From CBDFKB01 sp965248715 (GTDB lineage: Bacteria > Pseudomonadota > Alphaproteobacteria > Rhizobiales > Rhizobiaceae): a stretch of 64,000 nt of DNA. Below, in pieces: positions 36,126-43,451 of this stretch. How positions within the stretch are numbered: the first letter of the stretch is position 1; the number at the start of each line of letters is the position of its first letter. The stretch spans positions 806,001-870,000 of the forward strand of contig CBDFKB010000007.1 of NCBI GenBank assembly GCA_965248715.1, read 5' to 3'. Position numbers and translations under genes: made by a program. The notes under the pieces were generated by a model. The model did not search any database. It saw only the letters and a program-made list of their open reading frames with translations, and had not been told where the DNA came from.

Positions 36126-36614
36126 TTAATCGGATGTGGCTTCTGAGAGAAGGTTGCGCGAGGTAACCTGGCTCGAAGCAGCAGAAAATGCCTCATTGTC
36201 GTCGCCGATCGTCAAGGTCGGTTCGCAAACCGGCGCACAGGCCAAAGTCTCGCGTGAGGAGCGGCGGTAAATTCGCACCGTATTGGTTTCGTGGCCGCGC
36301 ACAACAATGGTTTCGTTGACGATCGGATCTCCCGCCTCGTCAAGCGCGATCAAATTGGTGACGCCAAAACTGCGCCCGGTCAAAATCAGGGTTCGCGAAT
36401 CTTCCACGGTCGCATCGGCGATCGCTGGATTTCCAATGATCACGGTTTTTGCCGGCCTTGGGATTCTAAATACCTTGGCCCGGTCAACAGTTATGATTAC
36501 CGGTTCGTTAGCGGTGTCAAATCCCTCTCCGGCAGCCATAACTGGGCCGCCAGCGAGCATGCAAAGCATAAAAACTATCGCCAGCAAATGTATTTGTACG
36601 CGTTCTATTTGCAT
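36126..36614 (-). CDS. pilus assembly protein, secretin N-domain only
   Basis: A 162-residue exported protein: signal peptide with core LLAIVFMLCMLAGG and cleavage near VMAAG, then a domain matching the N-terminal part of CpaC-type secretins (T2SS-T3SS_pil_N). The match is visible as VDRAKVFRIPRPAKTVIIGN, AIADATVEDSRTLILTGRSFG and TNLIALDEAG, which closely parallel residues about 50-115 of the CpaC encoded at 39.8 kb. No secretin barrel follows. It may sit in the periplasm as an accessory ring component or as a regulator of CpaC assembly. It is transcribed away from flp and stands at the edge of the Tad cluster. Small proteins of this kind near tad loci are known in rhizobia; their role is unclear. 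Confidence 0.85.
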   Translation of the reverse strand: MQIERVQIHLLAIVFMLCMLAGGPVMAAGEGFDTANEPVIITVDRAKVFRIPRPAKTVIIGNPAIADATVEDSRTLILTGRSFGVTNLIALDEAGDPIVNETIVVRGHETNTVRIYRRSSRETLACAPVCEPTLTIGDDNEAFSAASSQVTSRNLLSEATSD

Positions 36615-37189
36615 TTACCGAACTACCCTCGAACCTGATAGAAAATAATCTTTGGCGAAGCGGCCCTGTTCAAGGTGATCGATAATGGTGAAAGAACGTT
36701 TAATGGCCTAGTGGAACGAATTTGAAATTTGGTGCCCATTTGCAGCATCGTCGTTTGTCAAATGTCAAATTTAAAAATTCCACTAGATTCAATATCTTGC
36801 TAGTGGTTCTTTTGATTCCAAGATTTGCAAACCTAAGTGTTGCAACGGGACGCAAATGTTGGAATCGAACCACTAGGGCCGGTTCGATCAAATTGCGCCA
36901 CACGGGCTCCATAATCATAATTGTCCACAAGCCCGGCAAAGCGGGCCGCAAAAATGGCCACTCAATATAATGTAATCGTACCGATATAAGCACGGTAATC
37001 GTGAAGTTCGGTGAATTCGCGCCGTGGAAAGCTTCCGTTTACCGTTTGCTTAGGTTCGAATTGATAACGAATTAATAAGGCTGTTCGTTAACACCATTTC
37101 AATCTCCCACCGATAATTTACCGGCATTCGGTTGACAGCGTTCGACCGGACAACAAGTGCAGAAGCACGTGGAGTTTAGGAGCACCCAA
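36615..37189. other. intergenic region upstream of flp
   Basis: 575 bp without a gene. It holds one 75-nt hairpin element (36801-36875) and presumably the flp promoter. A TTGACA is present at 37132-37137 but no good -10 box lies 16-18 nt after it, so no promoter is called. AGGAG just before the flp start is its ribosome site. Confidence 0.6.
36801..36875. repeat. 75-nt hairpin element, copy 1
   Basis: A nearly perfect hairpin: TAGTGGTTC, then GATTCCAA and ATTTGC on the left pair with GCAAAT, TTGGAATC and GAACCACTA on the right. A second copy lies at 38727-38801, and similarity extends about 85 bp leftward (GATTCAATATCTTG is shared). It resembles a small non-autonomous transposable element (MITE) and is unrelated to the mosaic repeats. 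Confidence 0.85.
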
Positions 37190-37351
37190 ATGAAGAATCT
37201 TGTTGCACGTTTCGTAAAAAATGAGTCCGGCGCGACCGCCATTGAATATGGCCTGATCGCGGCGTTGATTTCGGTTGCCATTATCGGCGGCGCAAATGCT
37301 GTTGGCGGCGGCGTGGGTACAACCTTTAACAACATCGCCGGCAACCTCTAA
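37190..37351 (+). CDS. flp: Flp-type major pilin
   Basis: A 53-residue Flp/Fap pilin, the structural subunit of Tad pili. The short basic leader (MKNLVARFVKNESG) ends at Gly14, followed by ATAIEYGLIAALISVAI: cleavage after Gly with Glu at +5 and the adjacent Tyr, the hallmark of Flp pilins. The hydrophobic helix continues to about residue 38 and a short Gly-rich tail closes the protein. AGGAG lies 8-12 nt before the ATG, indicating strong translation. A strong terminator 44 nt after the stop suggests that most transcripts contain flp alone, as expected for a highly expressed subunit. CpaA, encoded next, would process it. Confidence 0.95.
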   Translation: MKNLVARFVKNESGATAIEYGLIAALISVAIIGGANAVGGGVGTTFNNIAGNL

Positions 37352-37394
37352 GTCGGGTTCGATACCACTGGTATCGATTGCAAAAAATAGTGAA

Positions 37395-37420
37395 ACCGCC
37401 CTGCTGGCAGGGCGGTTTTT
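37395..37420 (+). terminator. rho-independent terminator of flp
   Basis: ACCGCCCTG-CTGG-CAGGGCGGT stem-loop followed by a run of T. The stem of nine G/C-rich pairs and the T tract make this a textbook intrinsic terminator. It separates abundant flp message from the assembly genes. Confidence 0.92.
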
Positions 37421-37522
37421 CGTTGTTTCGAATTGGCTTTAACGGATTATTTGTCATCCAACCTCTAAAATTGGTTTGGGCAACCCACCAAGGATCACTC
37501 GACACTTCAAATTTTGGAACCC

Positions 37523-38038
37523 ATGATGTTGCAAATCGCGATCATTTTGTTTTTCCCTTTTCTGATGATCTATGCCTGTGCATCAGATTTGTTCTCGATG
37601 ACGATCTCCAACAAGATCTCGGTTCTACTCATAGTTGGCTTCGCGGTTATGGCGCTGGCAATCGGCATGGACTACCAAACATTCATTTGGCATCTCGCAA
37701 TGTTCGCGATTGTTTTGACAATCGGCTTTGCGATGTTTGCGTTTGGCTGGGTTGGTGGCGGTGATACGAAGCTTGCCGCAGCGACGGTACTTTGGATCGG
37801 TTGGGACTACACCCTGCATTACTTCTTGTATGCCGCCCTTTTGGGTGGCGCGCTGACCATGATCGTTTTGCTGGTGCGCATGATGCCGTTGCCGCACTCG
37901 GTTACCGGCATCGCCTGGATTGGGCGCCTGTATCGCGCCGGTGAAGGGGTGCCCTATGGGATCGCGCTGGGCATTTCGGCAATTTTGGTCTACCCGCAAA
38001 CATTGTGGATGCAATACGCATTTTCCACAGGCCTCTAG
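37523..38038 (+). CDS. cpaA: prepilin peptidase CpaA/TadV
   Basis: A 171-residue A24-family aspartic peptidase that processes Flp and TadE-type prepilins at the inner membrane. Both catalytic aspartates are seen: ACASDLFSM near residue 21 and the GGGDTKL motif near 76. Six hydrophobic segments are traceable. It lacks the N-methylating cytosolic domain of long PilD enzymes, as usual for CpaA. The ATG at 37523 (or the next at 37526) fits the first helix; an upstream TTG is less likely. Its stop codon (CTC-TAG) is made by the CTAG edge of a mosaic repeat array that starts right there, so the original C-terminus may have been trimmed or altered. Confidence 0.93.
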   Translation: MMLQIAIILFFPFLMIYACASDLFSMTISNKISVLLIVGFAVMALAIGMDYQTFIWHLAMFAIVLTIGFAMFAFGWVGGGDTKLAAATVLWIGWDYTLHYFLYAALLGGALTMIVLLVRMMPLPHSVTGIAWIGRLYRAGEGVPYGIALGISAILVYPQTLWMQYAFSTGL

Positions 38039-38651
38039 AGCGTATTCCCGAAAAGTGTGTAGCGGTTTTCGGATAAGAATACGCGCCAGGAAAAAGGCGG
38101 CCCGCGTATTCCCGAAAAGTGTGTAGCGGTTTTCGGATAAGAATACGCGCCAGGAAAAATGCGGTCCCCGTATTCCCGAAAAGTGTGTAGCGGTTTTCGG
38201 ATAAGAATACGCGCCAGGAAAAATGCGGCCCGCGTATTCCCGAAAAGTGTGTAGCGGTTTTCGGATAAGAATACGCGCCAGGAAAAATGCGGTCCCCGTA
38301 TTCCCGAAAAGTGTGCAGCGGTTTTCGGATAAGAATACGCGCCAGGAAAAATGCGGTCCCCATATTCCCGAAAAGTGTGCAGCGGTTTTCGGATAAGAAT
38401 ACGCGCCAGGAAAAATGCGGCCCGGGTATTCCCGAAAAGTGTGTAGCGGTTTTCGGATAAGAATACGCGCCAGGAAAAATGCGGCCCGGGTATTCCCGAA
38501 AAGTGTGTAGCGGTTTTCGGATAAGAATACGCGCCAGGAAAAATGCGGCCCGGGTATTCCCGAAAAGTGTGTAGCGGTTTTCGGACAAGAATACGCACAA
38601 ACAAACAGATAGCGCGACGAAGCTATTCCAACGCTTGGTGACAAGCGCTAG
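38037..38651 (+). repeat. 64-bp tandem array of nine beta-head hairpins plus one tail
   Basis: Beta heads start at 38041, 38105, 38169, 38233, 38297, 38361, 38425, 38489 and 38553, an exact 64-bp period. Each unit is the hairpin (GTATTCCCGAAAAGTGTG ... TTTTCGGATAAGAATACGC) plus a spacer GCCAGGAAAAATGCGG with a few variable bases. The last unit runs into the normal common tail, ending GACAAGCGCTAG at 38651. It separates cpaA from cpaB. Minus-strand reading frames through it are artefacts of the absence of stop codons. Confidence 0.97.
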
Positions 38652-38726
38652 CGGAATGAATTTGATATTTGAGTCCGATTTACAGTCTCATTCCTTTTCA
38701 ATTATCTATTAGATTCAATATCTTGT

Positions 38727-38801
38727 TAGTGGTTCTTCTGATTCCAAAATTTGCAAATCAAAGTGCTGCAACGGGACGCAAATGTTGCAATCGAACCACC
38801 A
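38727..38801. repeat. 75-nt hairpin element, copy 2
   Basis: Second copy of the hairpin at 36801-36875, with TAGTGGTTC...GATTCCAA...ATTTGC on the left and GCAAAT...TGCAATC...GAACCACC on the right. Some pairs have decayed (TTGGAATC became TTGCAATC). Both copies are in the same orientation and flank the flp-cpaA-array segment. Confidence 0.85.
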
Positions 38802-38930
38802 GCGCCTGTTTAGATGCAATTAACCAAAACTGTCAGCATTATATTAACTCTAATTACACCATTGGCTTCGAAAATGCCCGATAAATAAAGGCGTGCGCTG
38901 GTAGGCGTTCGAGTAATCGGAGTATAAATC

Positions 38931-39743
38931 ATGAAAGCAGCCCGTCTAACAGTTCTTGCGGTTGCTGTGTTGGCCGCCGGAGGCGCGATGATGCTCGCGG
39001 CCCGGATGGCCAACAATGAGCCTGAGGCTATCGTCCAGGAGGCGAACCAACTGCAGATTGAGTTGAGCGAAGTGTTGGTCGCGAGCGAAGAGCTCCAGGT
39101 TGGTAAATCGCTCAGCGAAACGAGCCTTCGCTGGCAGCAATGGCCGCAAGAGCTGGTAACCGAGAATTTTGTGACCCGCAGCGCGCGGCCCGATGCTATC
39201 GCCGAATTGAGCACATCAATCGCCAGATCGCCGATTTTCATGGGTGAGCCGATCCGGGTAAGTAAGTTGGTCCAGTCCGACCGCGGCTACATGTCAGCAA
39301 TTCTGCCGGCCGGACAACGGGCGGTCGCGACATCGATTTCGACCGATACCAGTGCCGGCGGCTTTATCCTGCCTAATGACCGGGTCGACGTGATCATGAC
39401 CAGACGCGACACGTCGACCGAAGATAGCAACAAATTCCTGACCGAGACCATTTTGCGCAATATCCGGGTGCTGGCGATCGACCAGACCATTCAGGAGAAG
39501 GAAGGTGAACCGGTAGTCGTTGGTAGTACTGCTACCTTGCAATTGTCTCCCGAGCAGGCGGAAATCCTCACCGTCGCTCAACAAATGGCCGACCGACTAA
39601 CTTTGGCACTGCGTAGTCTATCGGATTCTGGGCCTGAATCGGAAACCGTGTCGGGTTATCTGCTTACCGGTGACAAAGGGCGCAAAGGCACCGTACGGGT
39701 CATCAAGTTTGGGCAATCAAGCGAGGTCTTCACAGCCAATTAG
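38931..39743 (+). CDS. cpaB: Flp pilus assembly protein CpaB
   Basis: A 270-residue periplasmic protein with an N-terminal hydrophobic segment (LTVLAVAVLAAGGAMMLAA) and an SAF/RcpC domain: ELQVGKSLSETSLRWQQWP near residue 45 and GYMSAILPAGQRAVATSIS near 120, followed by PNDRVDVIMTRRD. It is thought to stabilise or cap the secretin complex of Tad pili. It is the first gene of the cpaB-cpaC-cpaD-cpaE-cpaF-tadB-tadC run, all on the plus strand with short gaps. The promoter must lie in the 280 nt between the repeat array and its start, or transcription must come through the array from cpaA. Confidence 0.93.
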   Translation: MKAARLTVLAVAVLAAGGAMMLAARMANNEPEAIVQEANQLQIELSEVLVASEELQVGKSLSETSLRWQQWPQELVTENFVTRSARPDAIAELSTSIARSPIFMGEPIRVSKLVQSDRGYMSAILPAGQRAVATSISTDTSAGGFILPNDRVDVIMTRRDTSTEDSNKFLTETILRNIRVLAIDQTIQEKEGEPVVVGSTATLQLSPEQAEILTVAQQMADRLTLALRSLSDSGPESETVSGYLLTGDKGRKGTVRVIKFGQSSEVFTAN

Positions 39744-39766
39744 GCGGCCTGAAGCAAGGAATAATC

Positions 39767-41320
39767 GTGGCAGCAATTTCAGGAACTATTGTGATGCGAA
39801 TGTTTGAAATAATAAGGCACTCGAGCGTATTGACGCTATCGATAGTGACGGCGATTGCCTTGTTGAGCGCCGGTACTTCGCCCGGGTCGGCGGCGCAGAA
39901 CTACATTAAGGTCAATCGCTCAGCGATCGGCACCAGCCAGCGCATACCGCTTGGCCTCAACAAATCGGTAGTCATCGACCTGCCCGGCGATGCGCATGAC
40001 ATTTTGGTTGCCAATCCCGAAGTAGCCGACGCAATTACCAGGACCTCGCGGCGGATCTATTTGTTCGGCAAACAGGTTGGCGAAACCAACATATTCATCT
40101 TCGATGCTTCTGGCGCACAATTGCTGAGCGTCGATCTGGTGGTCGAACGCGATATTTCCGGGCTCGAGGCCAATATCGAAAAATATGTGCCCGGATCTGA
40201 CGTCAAGATCGAAATGGTCAACGACAATGTGGTCCTGACCGGATCCGTACCGACGCCACAGGCTTCCGCCCGCGCCTCGCAACTTGCCCGCATCTTCGTT
40301 ACCGGGGGGGAAGCTACCGCCAATAATTTCTCCGATAGCGGCGATACCGACGACGGCTCAGGTTCGTCGATCATATTCGACAGCGGTGATGATCGCCCGG
40401 AAAGCCAGATCGTCAATCTTTTGAAAATCGACGGCGAAGACCAGGTGCACCTGAAGGTCACGATCGCGGAAATCCAACGCACGATCGTCAAACAGCTCGG
40501 CATTGATCTTAGCGCGACCGGAACCAACATTGGTGGTCTGGTCACCGGCGCTTTTACCGACAACCCGTTTGCCTTGGGCAAGATCGGCTCGCGTTCGGGT
40601 GCTTCATTTGACCATGCTAGCTCGGGAATTTCCGGCGTCTTGCGCGCGCTCGACCAGACCGGCGTCTTGCGCACGCTGGCTGAGCCAACTTTGACCGCGA
40701 TCTCCGGCGAAGCCGCAAGCTTTTTTGTCGGCGGCGAGTTTCCGATTTCAAACGGTAAAACCGAGGAAGACGGTACCGTCATTTACGAAAATGAAGTGGT
40801 GGAATATGGAATCTCCTTGAACTTCATTCCTGTGGTGTTGTCGCCTGGCCGCATCAGCATGAAAATCCGCACCCAGGTCTCTGAGCCGACCACGGAAGGT
40901 TACCACAACATACCACGCGGATCTGCTGCATCAACCGGCCGGCCGGGCATTCGCCGTCGGCTTGCCGATACCACGGTGGAACTTCCCTCCGGCGGTTCGC
41001 TGGTGATCGCTGGCCTGATCAAGGACGATGTGCGCCAGTCGATTTCTGGGTTTCCCGGCCTGCGCAATCTGCCGGTGCTGGGCGCCTTGTTCCGTAGCCG
41101 CGACTTTCAGCGCTACGAAACCGAACTGGTGATAATCGTCACCCCTTATTTGGTGCGTCCGGTCGCCCGCCAGAAACTGGCCCGCCCGGATGATAATTTC
41201 ATGCCGGCTTCCGATGCCGCCGGCATATTTTTGAGCCGCGTCAACCGGATTTACGGAACCGTAAACGCCAAACTTCCCAAAGGTCGCTATCACGGCGCAC
41301 CGGGCTTCATCTTCGACTGA
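39767..41320 (+). CDS. cpaC: Tad pilus secretin CpaC/RcpA
   Basis: Outer-membrane secretin channel for the Flp pilus, 517 residues. A signal peptide (VLTLSIVTAIALLSAG, cleavage near GSAAQ) is followed by the pil_N domain (KSVVIDLPGDAHDILVANP), a BON-like segment (EANIEKYVPGSDVKIEMVND), and the secretin barrel with FVGGEFPISN and the C-terminal VELPSGGSLVIAGLIKDDVR. The GTG start at 39767 has AAGGAA upstream; an ATG at 39794 is possible. A run of seven G at 40314-40320 lies in codons for Thr-Gly-Gly-Glu near residue 183. Replication slippage there would truncate the protein. It is second in the Cpa operon, 23 nt after cpaB. Confidence 0.95.
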   Translation: MAAISGTIVMRMFEIIRHSSVLTLSIVTAIALLSAGTSPGSAAQNYIKVNRSAIGTSQRIPLGLNKSVVIDLPGDAHDILVANPEVADAITRTSRRIYLFGKQVGETNIFIFDASGAQLLSVDLVVERDISGLEANIEKYVPGSDVKIEMVNDNVVLTGSVPTPQASARASQLARIFVTGGEATANNFSDSGDTDDGSGSSIIFDSGDDRPESQIVNLLKIDGEDQVHLKVTIAEIQRTIVKQLGIDLSATGTNIGGLVTGAFTDNPFALGKIGSRSGASFDHASSGISGVLRALDQTGVLRTLAEPTLTAISGEAASFFVGGEFPISNGKTEEDGTVIYENEVVEYGISLNFIPVVLSPGRISMKIRTQVSEPTTEGYHNIPRGSAASTGRPGIRRRLADTTVELPSGGSLVIAGLIKDDVRQSISGFPGLRNLPVLGALFRSRDFQRYETELVIIVTPYLVRPVARQKLARPDDNFMPASDAAGIFLSRVNRIYGTVNAKLPKGRYHGAPGFIFD

Positions 41321-41346
41321 CCGTGCAGCGCCAAGGAGTATTCACC

Positions 41347-42090
41347 ATGGAAATAATAGAGCGATTTTCGGCCAGATTGGTTCATTTTGTCGAAGCGGCT
41401 CTAGATGTCGCTCCGGTCCGCCGGCTGATCATGCCAATCTTATTGTGTGCGATGACCAGCGGCTGCGCCTCCTGGTCGACCCATCACTATATTGTCGGTT
41501 CCGGTCCTTCCGACTATCGCACCCGGCACCCGATAATTGTCGCTGAGGATGATGAAGTAGTTGAGTTGCCGGTCACCCGTTATGCCGCAGGCCTGGCGAA
41601 ACGTGAGCGTCAGGTGGCGATCAGTTTCGCTAGACGTTTTAGAAGTTCGGGTTCGTCATCGCTACGTGTCCAAGTGCCAACAGGAACCGCGAATGCTGCG
41701 GCGGCGATGCGGGCTGCGCACGAAATCAGGCAAGTCTTATCGGAACAAGGTATCGAAAAACACAAGATCACGATCGTGCCATATTACCCGCGCGGCTATG
41801 GCCATAGCGCCAATGTGCGGCTCGCATACAGCACATTGACGGCGCAGACCAATGCCTGCGGCAATTGGGACGACGATCTGATGCCGAACAATGAAAACAC
41901 ACAGTACACGAATTTTGGTTGCGCGACCCAGAACAACCTTGCCGCCAGTATCGCCGAGCCGGCTGATCTATTGGGACCGCGCGGTCAAACCGAGATCGAC
42001 GCTACCCGGCGCGACAAAGTGATTGAAGATTATCGAGAGCCGAAAAGTTCGGCAACCAACTACCAGATCGAAGAAATTGATCTGAACTGA
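41347..42090 (+). CDS. cpaD: Tad pilus lipoprotein CpaD
   Basis: A 247-residue outer-membrane lipoprotein. The signal ends in a lipobox LCAMTSGC with the lipidated Cys at about residue 40. Family landmarks follow: RHPIIVAEDDEVVELPV, the SLRVQVPTGTANAAAA segment and the C-terminal CGNWDDDLMPNNENTQYTNF, FGCATQNNLAASIAEPADL, which is diagnostic for CpaD. AAGGAG stands 10 nt before the ATG at 41347. It probably helps CpaC reach or stay in the outer membrane. It sits between cpaC (26 nt upstream) and cpaE (25 nt downstream), the usual order. Confidence 0.93.
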   Translation: MEIIERFSARLVHFVEAALDVAPVRRLIMPILLCAMTSGCASWSTHHYIVGSGPSDYRTRHPIIVAEDDEVVELPVTRYAAGLAKRERQVAISFARRFRSSGSSSLRVQVPTGTANAAAAMRAAHEIRQVLSEQGIEKHKITIVPYYPRGYGHSANVRLAYSTLTAQTNACGNWDDDLMPNNENTQYTNFGCATQNNLAASIAEPADLLGPRGQTEIDATRRDKVIEDYREPKSSATNYQIEEIDLN

Positions 42091-42115
42091 AGACACCGGT
42101 CCACGGAAACCATAC

Positions 42116-43399
42116 ATGTCCAGCATTGCCGAAGAACTGCCCGAATTTGTCCCAGAAGATGGCGCTACCGAGCCTGTCATCCAGGGAAAGATCGAAGATG
42201 TGCGCCAGGTGCCACGGATTACCGTGCAAGCATTTTGCGAATCGGATTCGGTCGCCCGCACCATCGAGATGGCGTCCGAAGACCGACGCATGGCGAAAGC
42301 CCATATCAAAGTCCATGCCGGCGGCATCACGGCGGCGATCGAACTTTACGAGACCGCCCCAACGCCAAACCTGATTATCACCGAGACCAAGCTGACGGGC
42401 GAGGAATTGCTGACCGAATTAGAGCGGCTTGCGAATGTGTGCGATCCCGACACCAAAGTGATTGTTATCGGACATCTCAACGACGTACAGCTATATCGTA
42501 CGCTGGTATCACGCGGGGTGTCGGAATATTTAGTCAGCCCGGTATCGATGGCTGACACGATGTCGGCGATCGGCAATATTTTTATCGATCCGGAATCCGG
42601 GCCGCTTGGCCGCATGGTGGCGTTTATCGCCGCCAAGGGCGGAGCAGGTTCTTCGACGATCTGCCACAACAGCGCCTGGGGCGTGTCGACCCGGTATTCC
42701 TCGGAAGTGGTTTTGATCGACACCGATCTCGCCTTTGGTACCGCCAATATCAATTTCGACCAGGATCCGCCCCAGGGTGTCGCCGAGGCGGTTTTTGCAC
42801 CCGATCGGATCGATGATGCTTTGTTGGACCGGCTGTTGGAAAAATGCGCCGATCATCTCAATTTACTGGCAGCGCCGTCGACATTGGAACGGACTTATGA
42901 TCTCGACGCCAAAGCGTTCAACGGCCTATTGGATTTATGCGTCAACGGTGCCCCGAACGTTATCGTTGATCTACCGCACCAATGGTCTGGATGGACCCGG
43001 CAAATTCTTTCGATGGCCGATGAGGTGGTGATCACCGCGTGTCCCGATCTAGCCAATTTGCGTAACGCCAAAAACCTGATCGAACATTTGGCCGAGACGC
43101 GACCCAACGACCGACTGCCGATCTTGGTAATGAACCAAGTTGGAGTTCAAGGCCGCCCGGAAATTTCGGTACCGGATTTTTGCGCGCCGCTGGAAATCGA
43201 ACCTGCGGTGGTGATCCCGTTCGATCCGCAATTGTTCGGCAACGCCGCCAACAATGGACAAATGATCGCCGAGGCAGATCCCAGCAATCCGATCACCGAA
43301 TCGCTCGAACAATTGTCGCAAATTATAACTGGGAAGTCGGAGATCCGCACCCAGAAGAAATCAACTCTTGCGCCGTTTTTAGCCCGGTTCCGTAAGTAG
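42116..43399 (+). CDS. cpaE: Tad pilus localisation ATPase CpaE/TadZ
   Basis: A 427-residue protein that places the Tad machine at the cell pole in other alphaproteobacteria. An N-terminal receiver-like domain (about residues 33-160, NLIITETKLTGEELLTELER, GVSEYLVSPVSM) precedes a ParA/MinD-type ATPase domain with the deviant Walker A IAAKGGAGSST (about 169-179) and the LIDTDLAFGTANI Walker A'. The receiver lacks a classical phospho-acceptor set by eye, as in other CpaE/TadZ proteins. A basic C-terminal tail (STLAPFLARFRK) could bind membrane or DNA. It lies between cpaD and cpaF. Confidence 0.94.
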   Translation: MSSIAEELPEFVPEDGATEPVIQGKIEDVRQVPRITVQAFCESDSVARTIEMASEDRRMAKAHIKVHAGGITAAIELYETAPTPNLIITETKLTGEELLTELERLANVCDPDTKVIVIGHLNDVQLYRTLVSRGVSEYLVSPVSMADTMSAIGNIFIDPESGPLGRMVAFIAAKGGAGSSTICHNSAWGVSTRYSSEVVLIDTDLAFGTANINFDQDPPQGVAEAVFAPDRIDDALLDRLLEKCADHLNLLAAPSTLERTYDLDAKAFNGLLDLCVNGAPNVIVDLPHQWSGWTRQILSMADEVVITACPDLANLRNAKNLIEHLAETRPNDRLPILVMNQVGVQGRPEISVPDFCAPLEIEPAVVIPFDPQLFGNAANNGQMIAEADPSNPITESLEQLSQIITGKSEIRTQKKSTLAPFLARFRK

Positions 43400-43451
43400 A
43401 CAACAAAGAAATGCCAATCTGATATTGGCGATCGACGTAAGGAAGTAGCGA

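Noticed and set aside
37132..37160. Sigma-70 type promoter for flp based on TTGACA at 37132
   Set aside because: No acceptable -10 hexamer at 16-18 bp distance; the promoter may be of another class.
38041..38620. Regular repeats resembling a CRISPR array
   Set aside because: The spacers are almost identical in every unit, the repeat itself is a 44-nt hairpin found singly elsewhere, and no cas genes are near.
37625..38644. Long minus-strand reading frames (up to 339 codons) with repeating SENRYTLFGN-like peptides across the 64-bp array
   Set aside because: The 64-bp unit has no stop in any minus frame and is not a multiple of three, so all three frames stay open and show the same peptide in rotation. 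No ribosome site and no protein-like pattern other than the DNA repeat.
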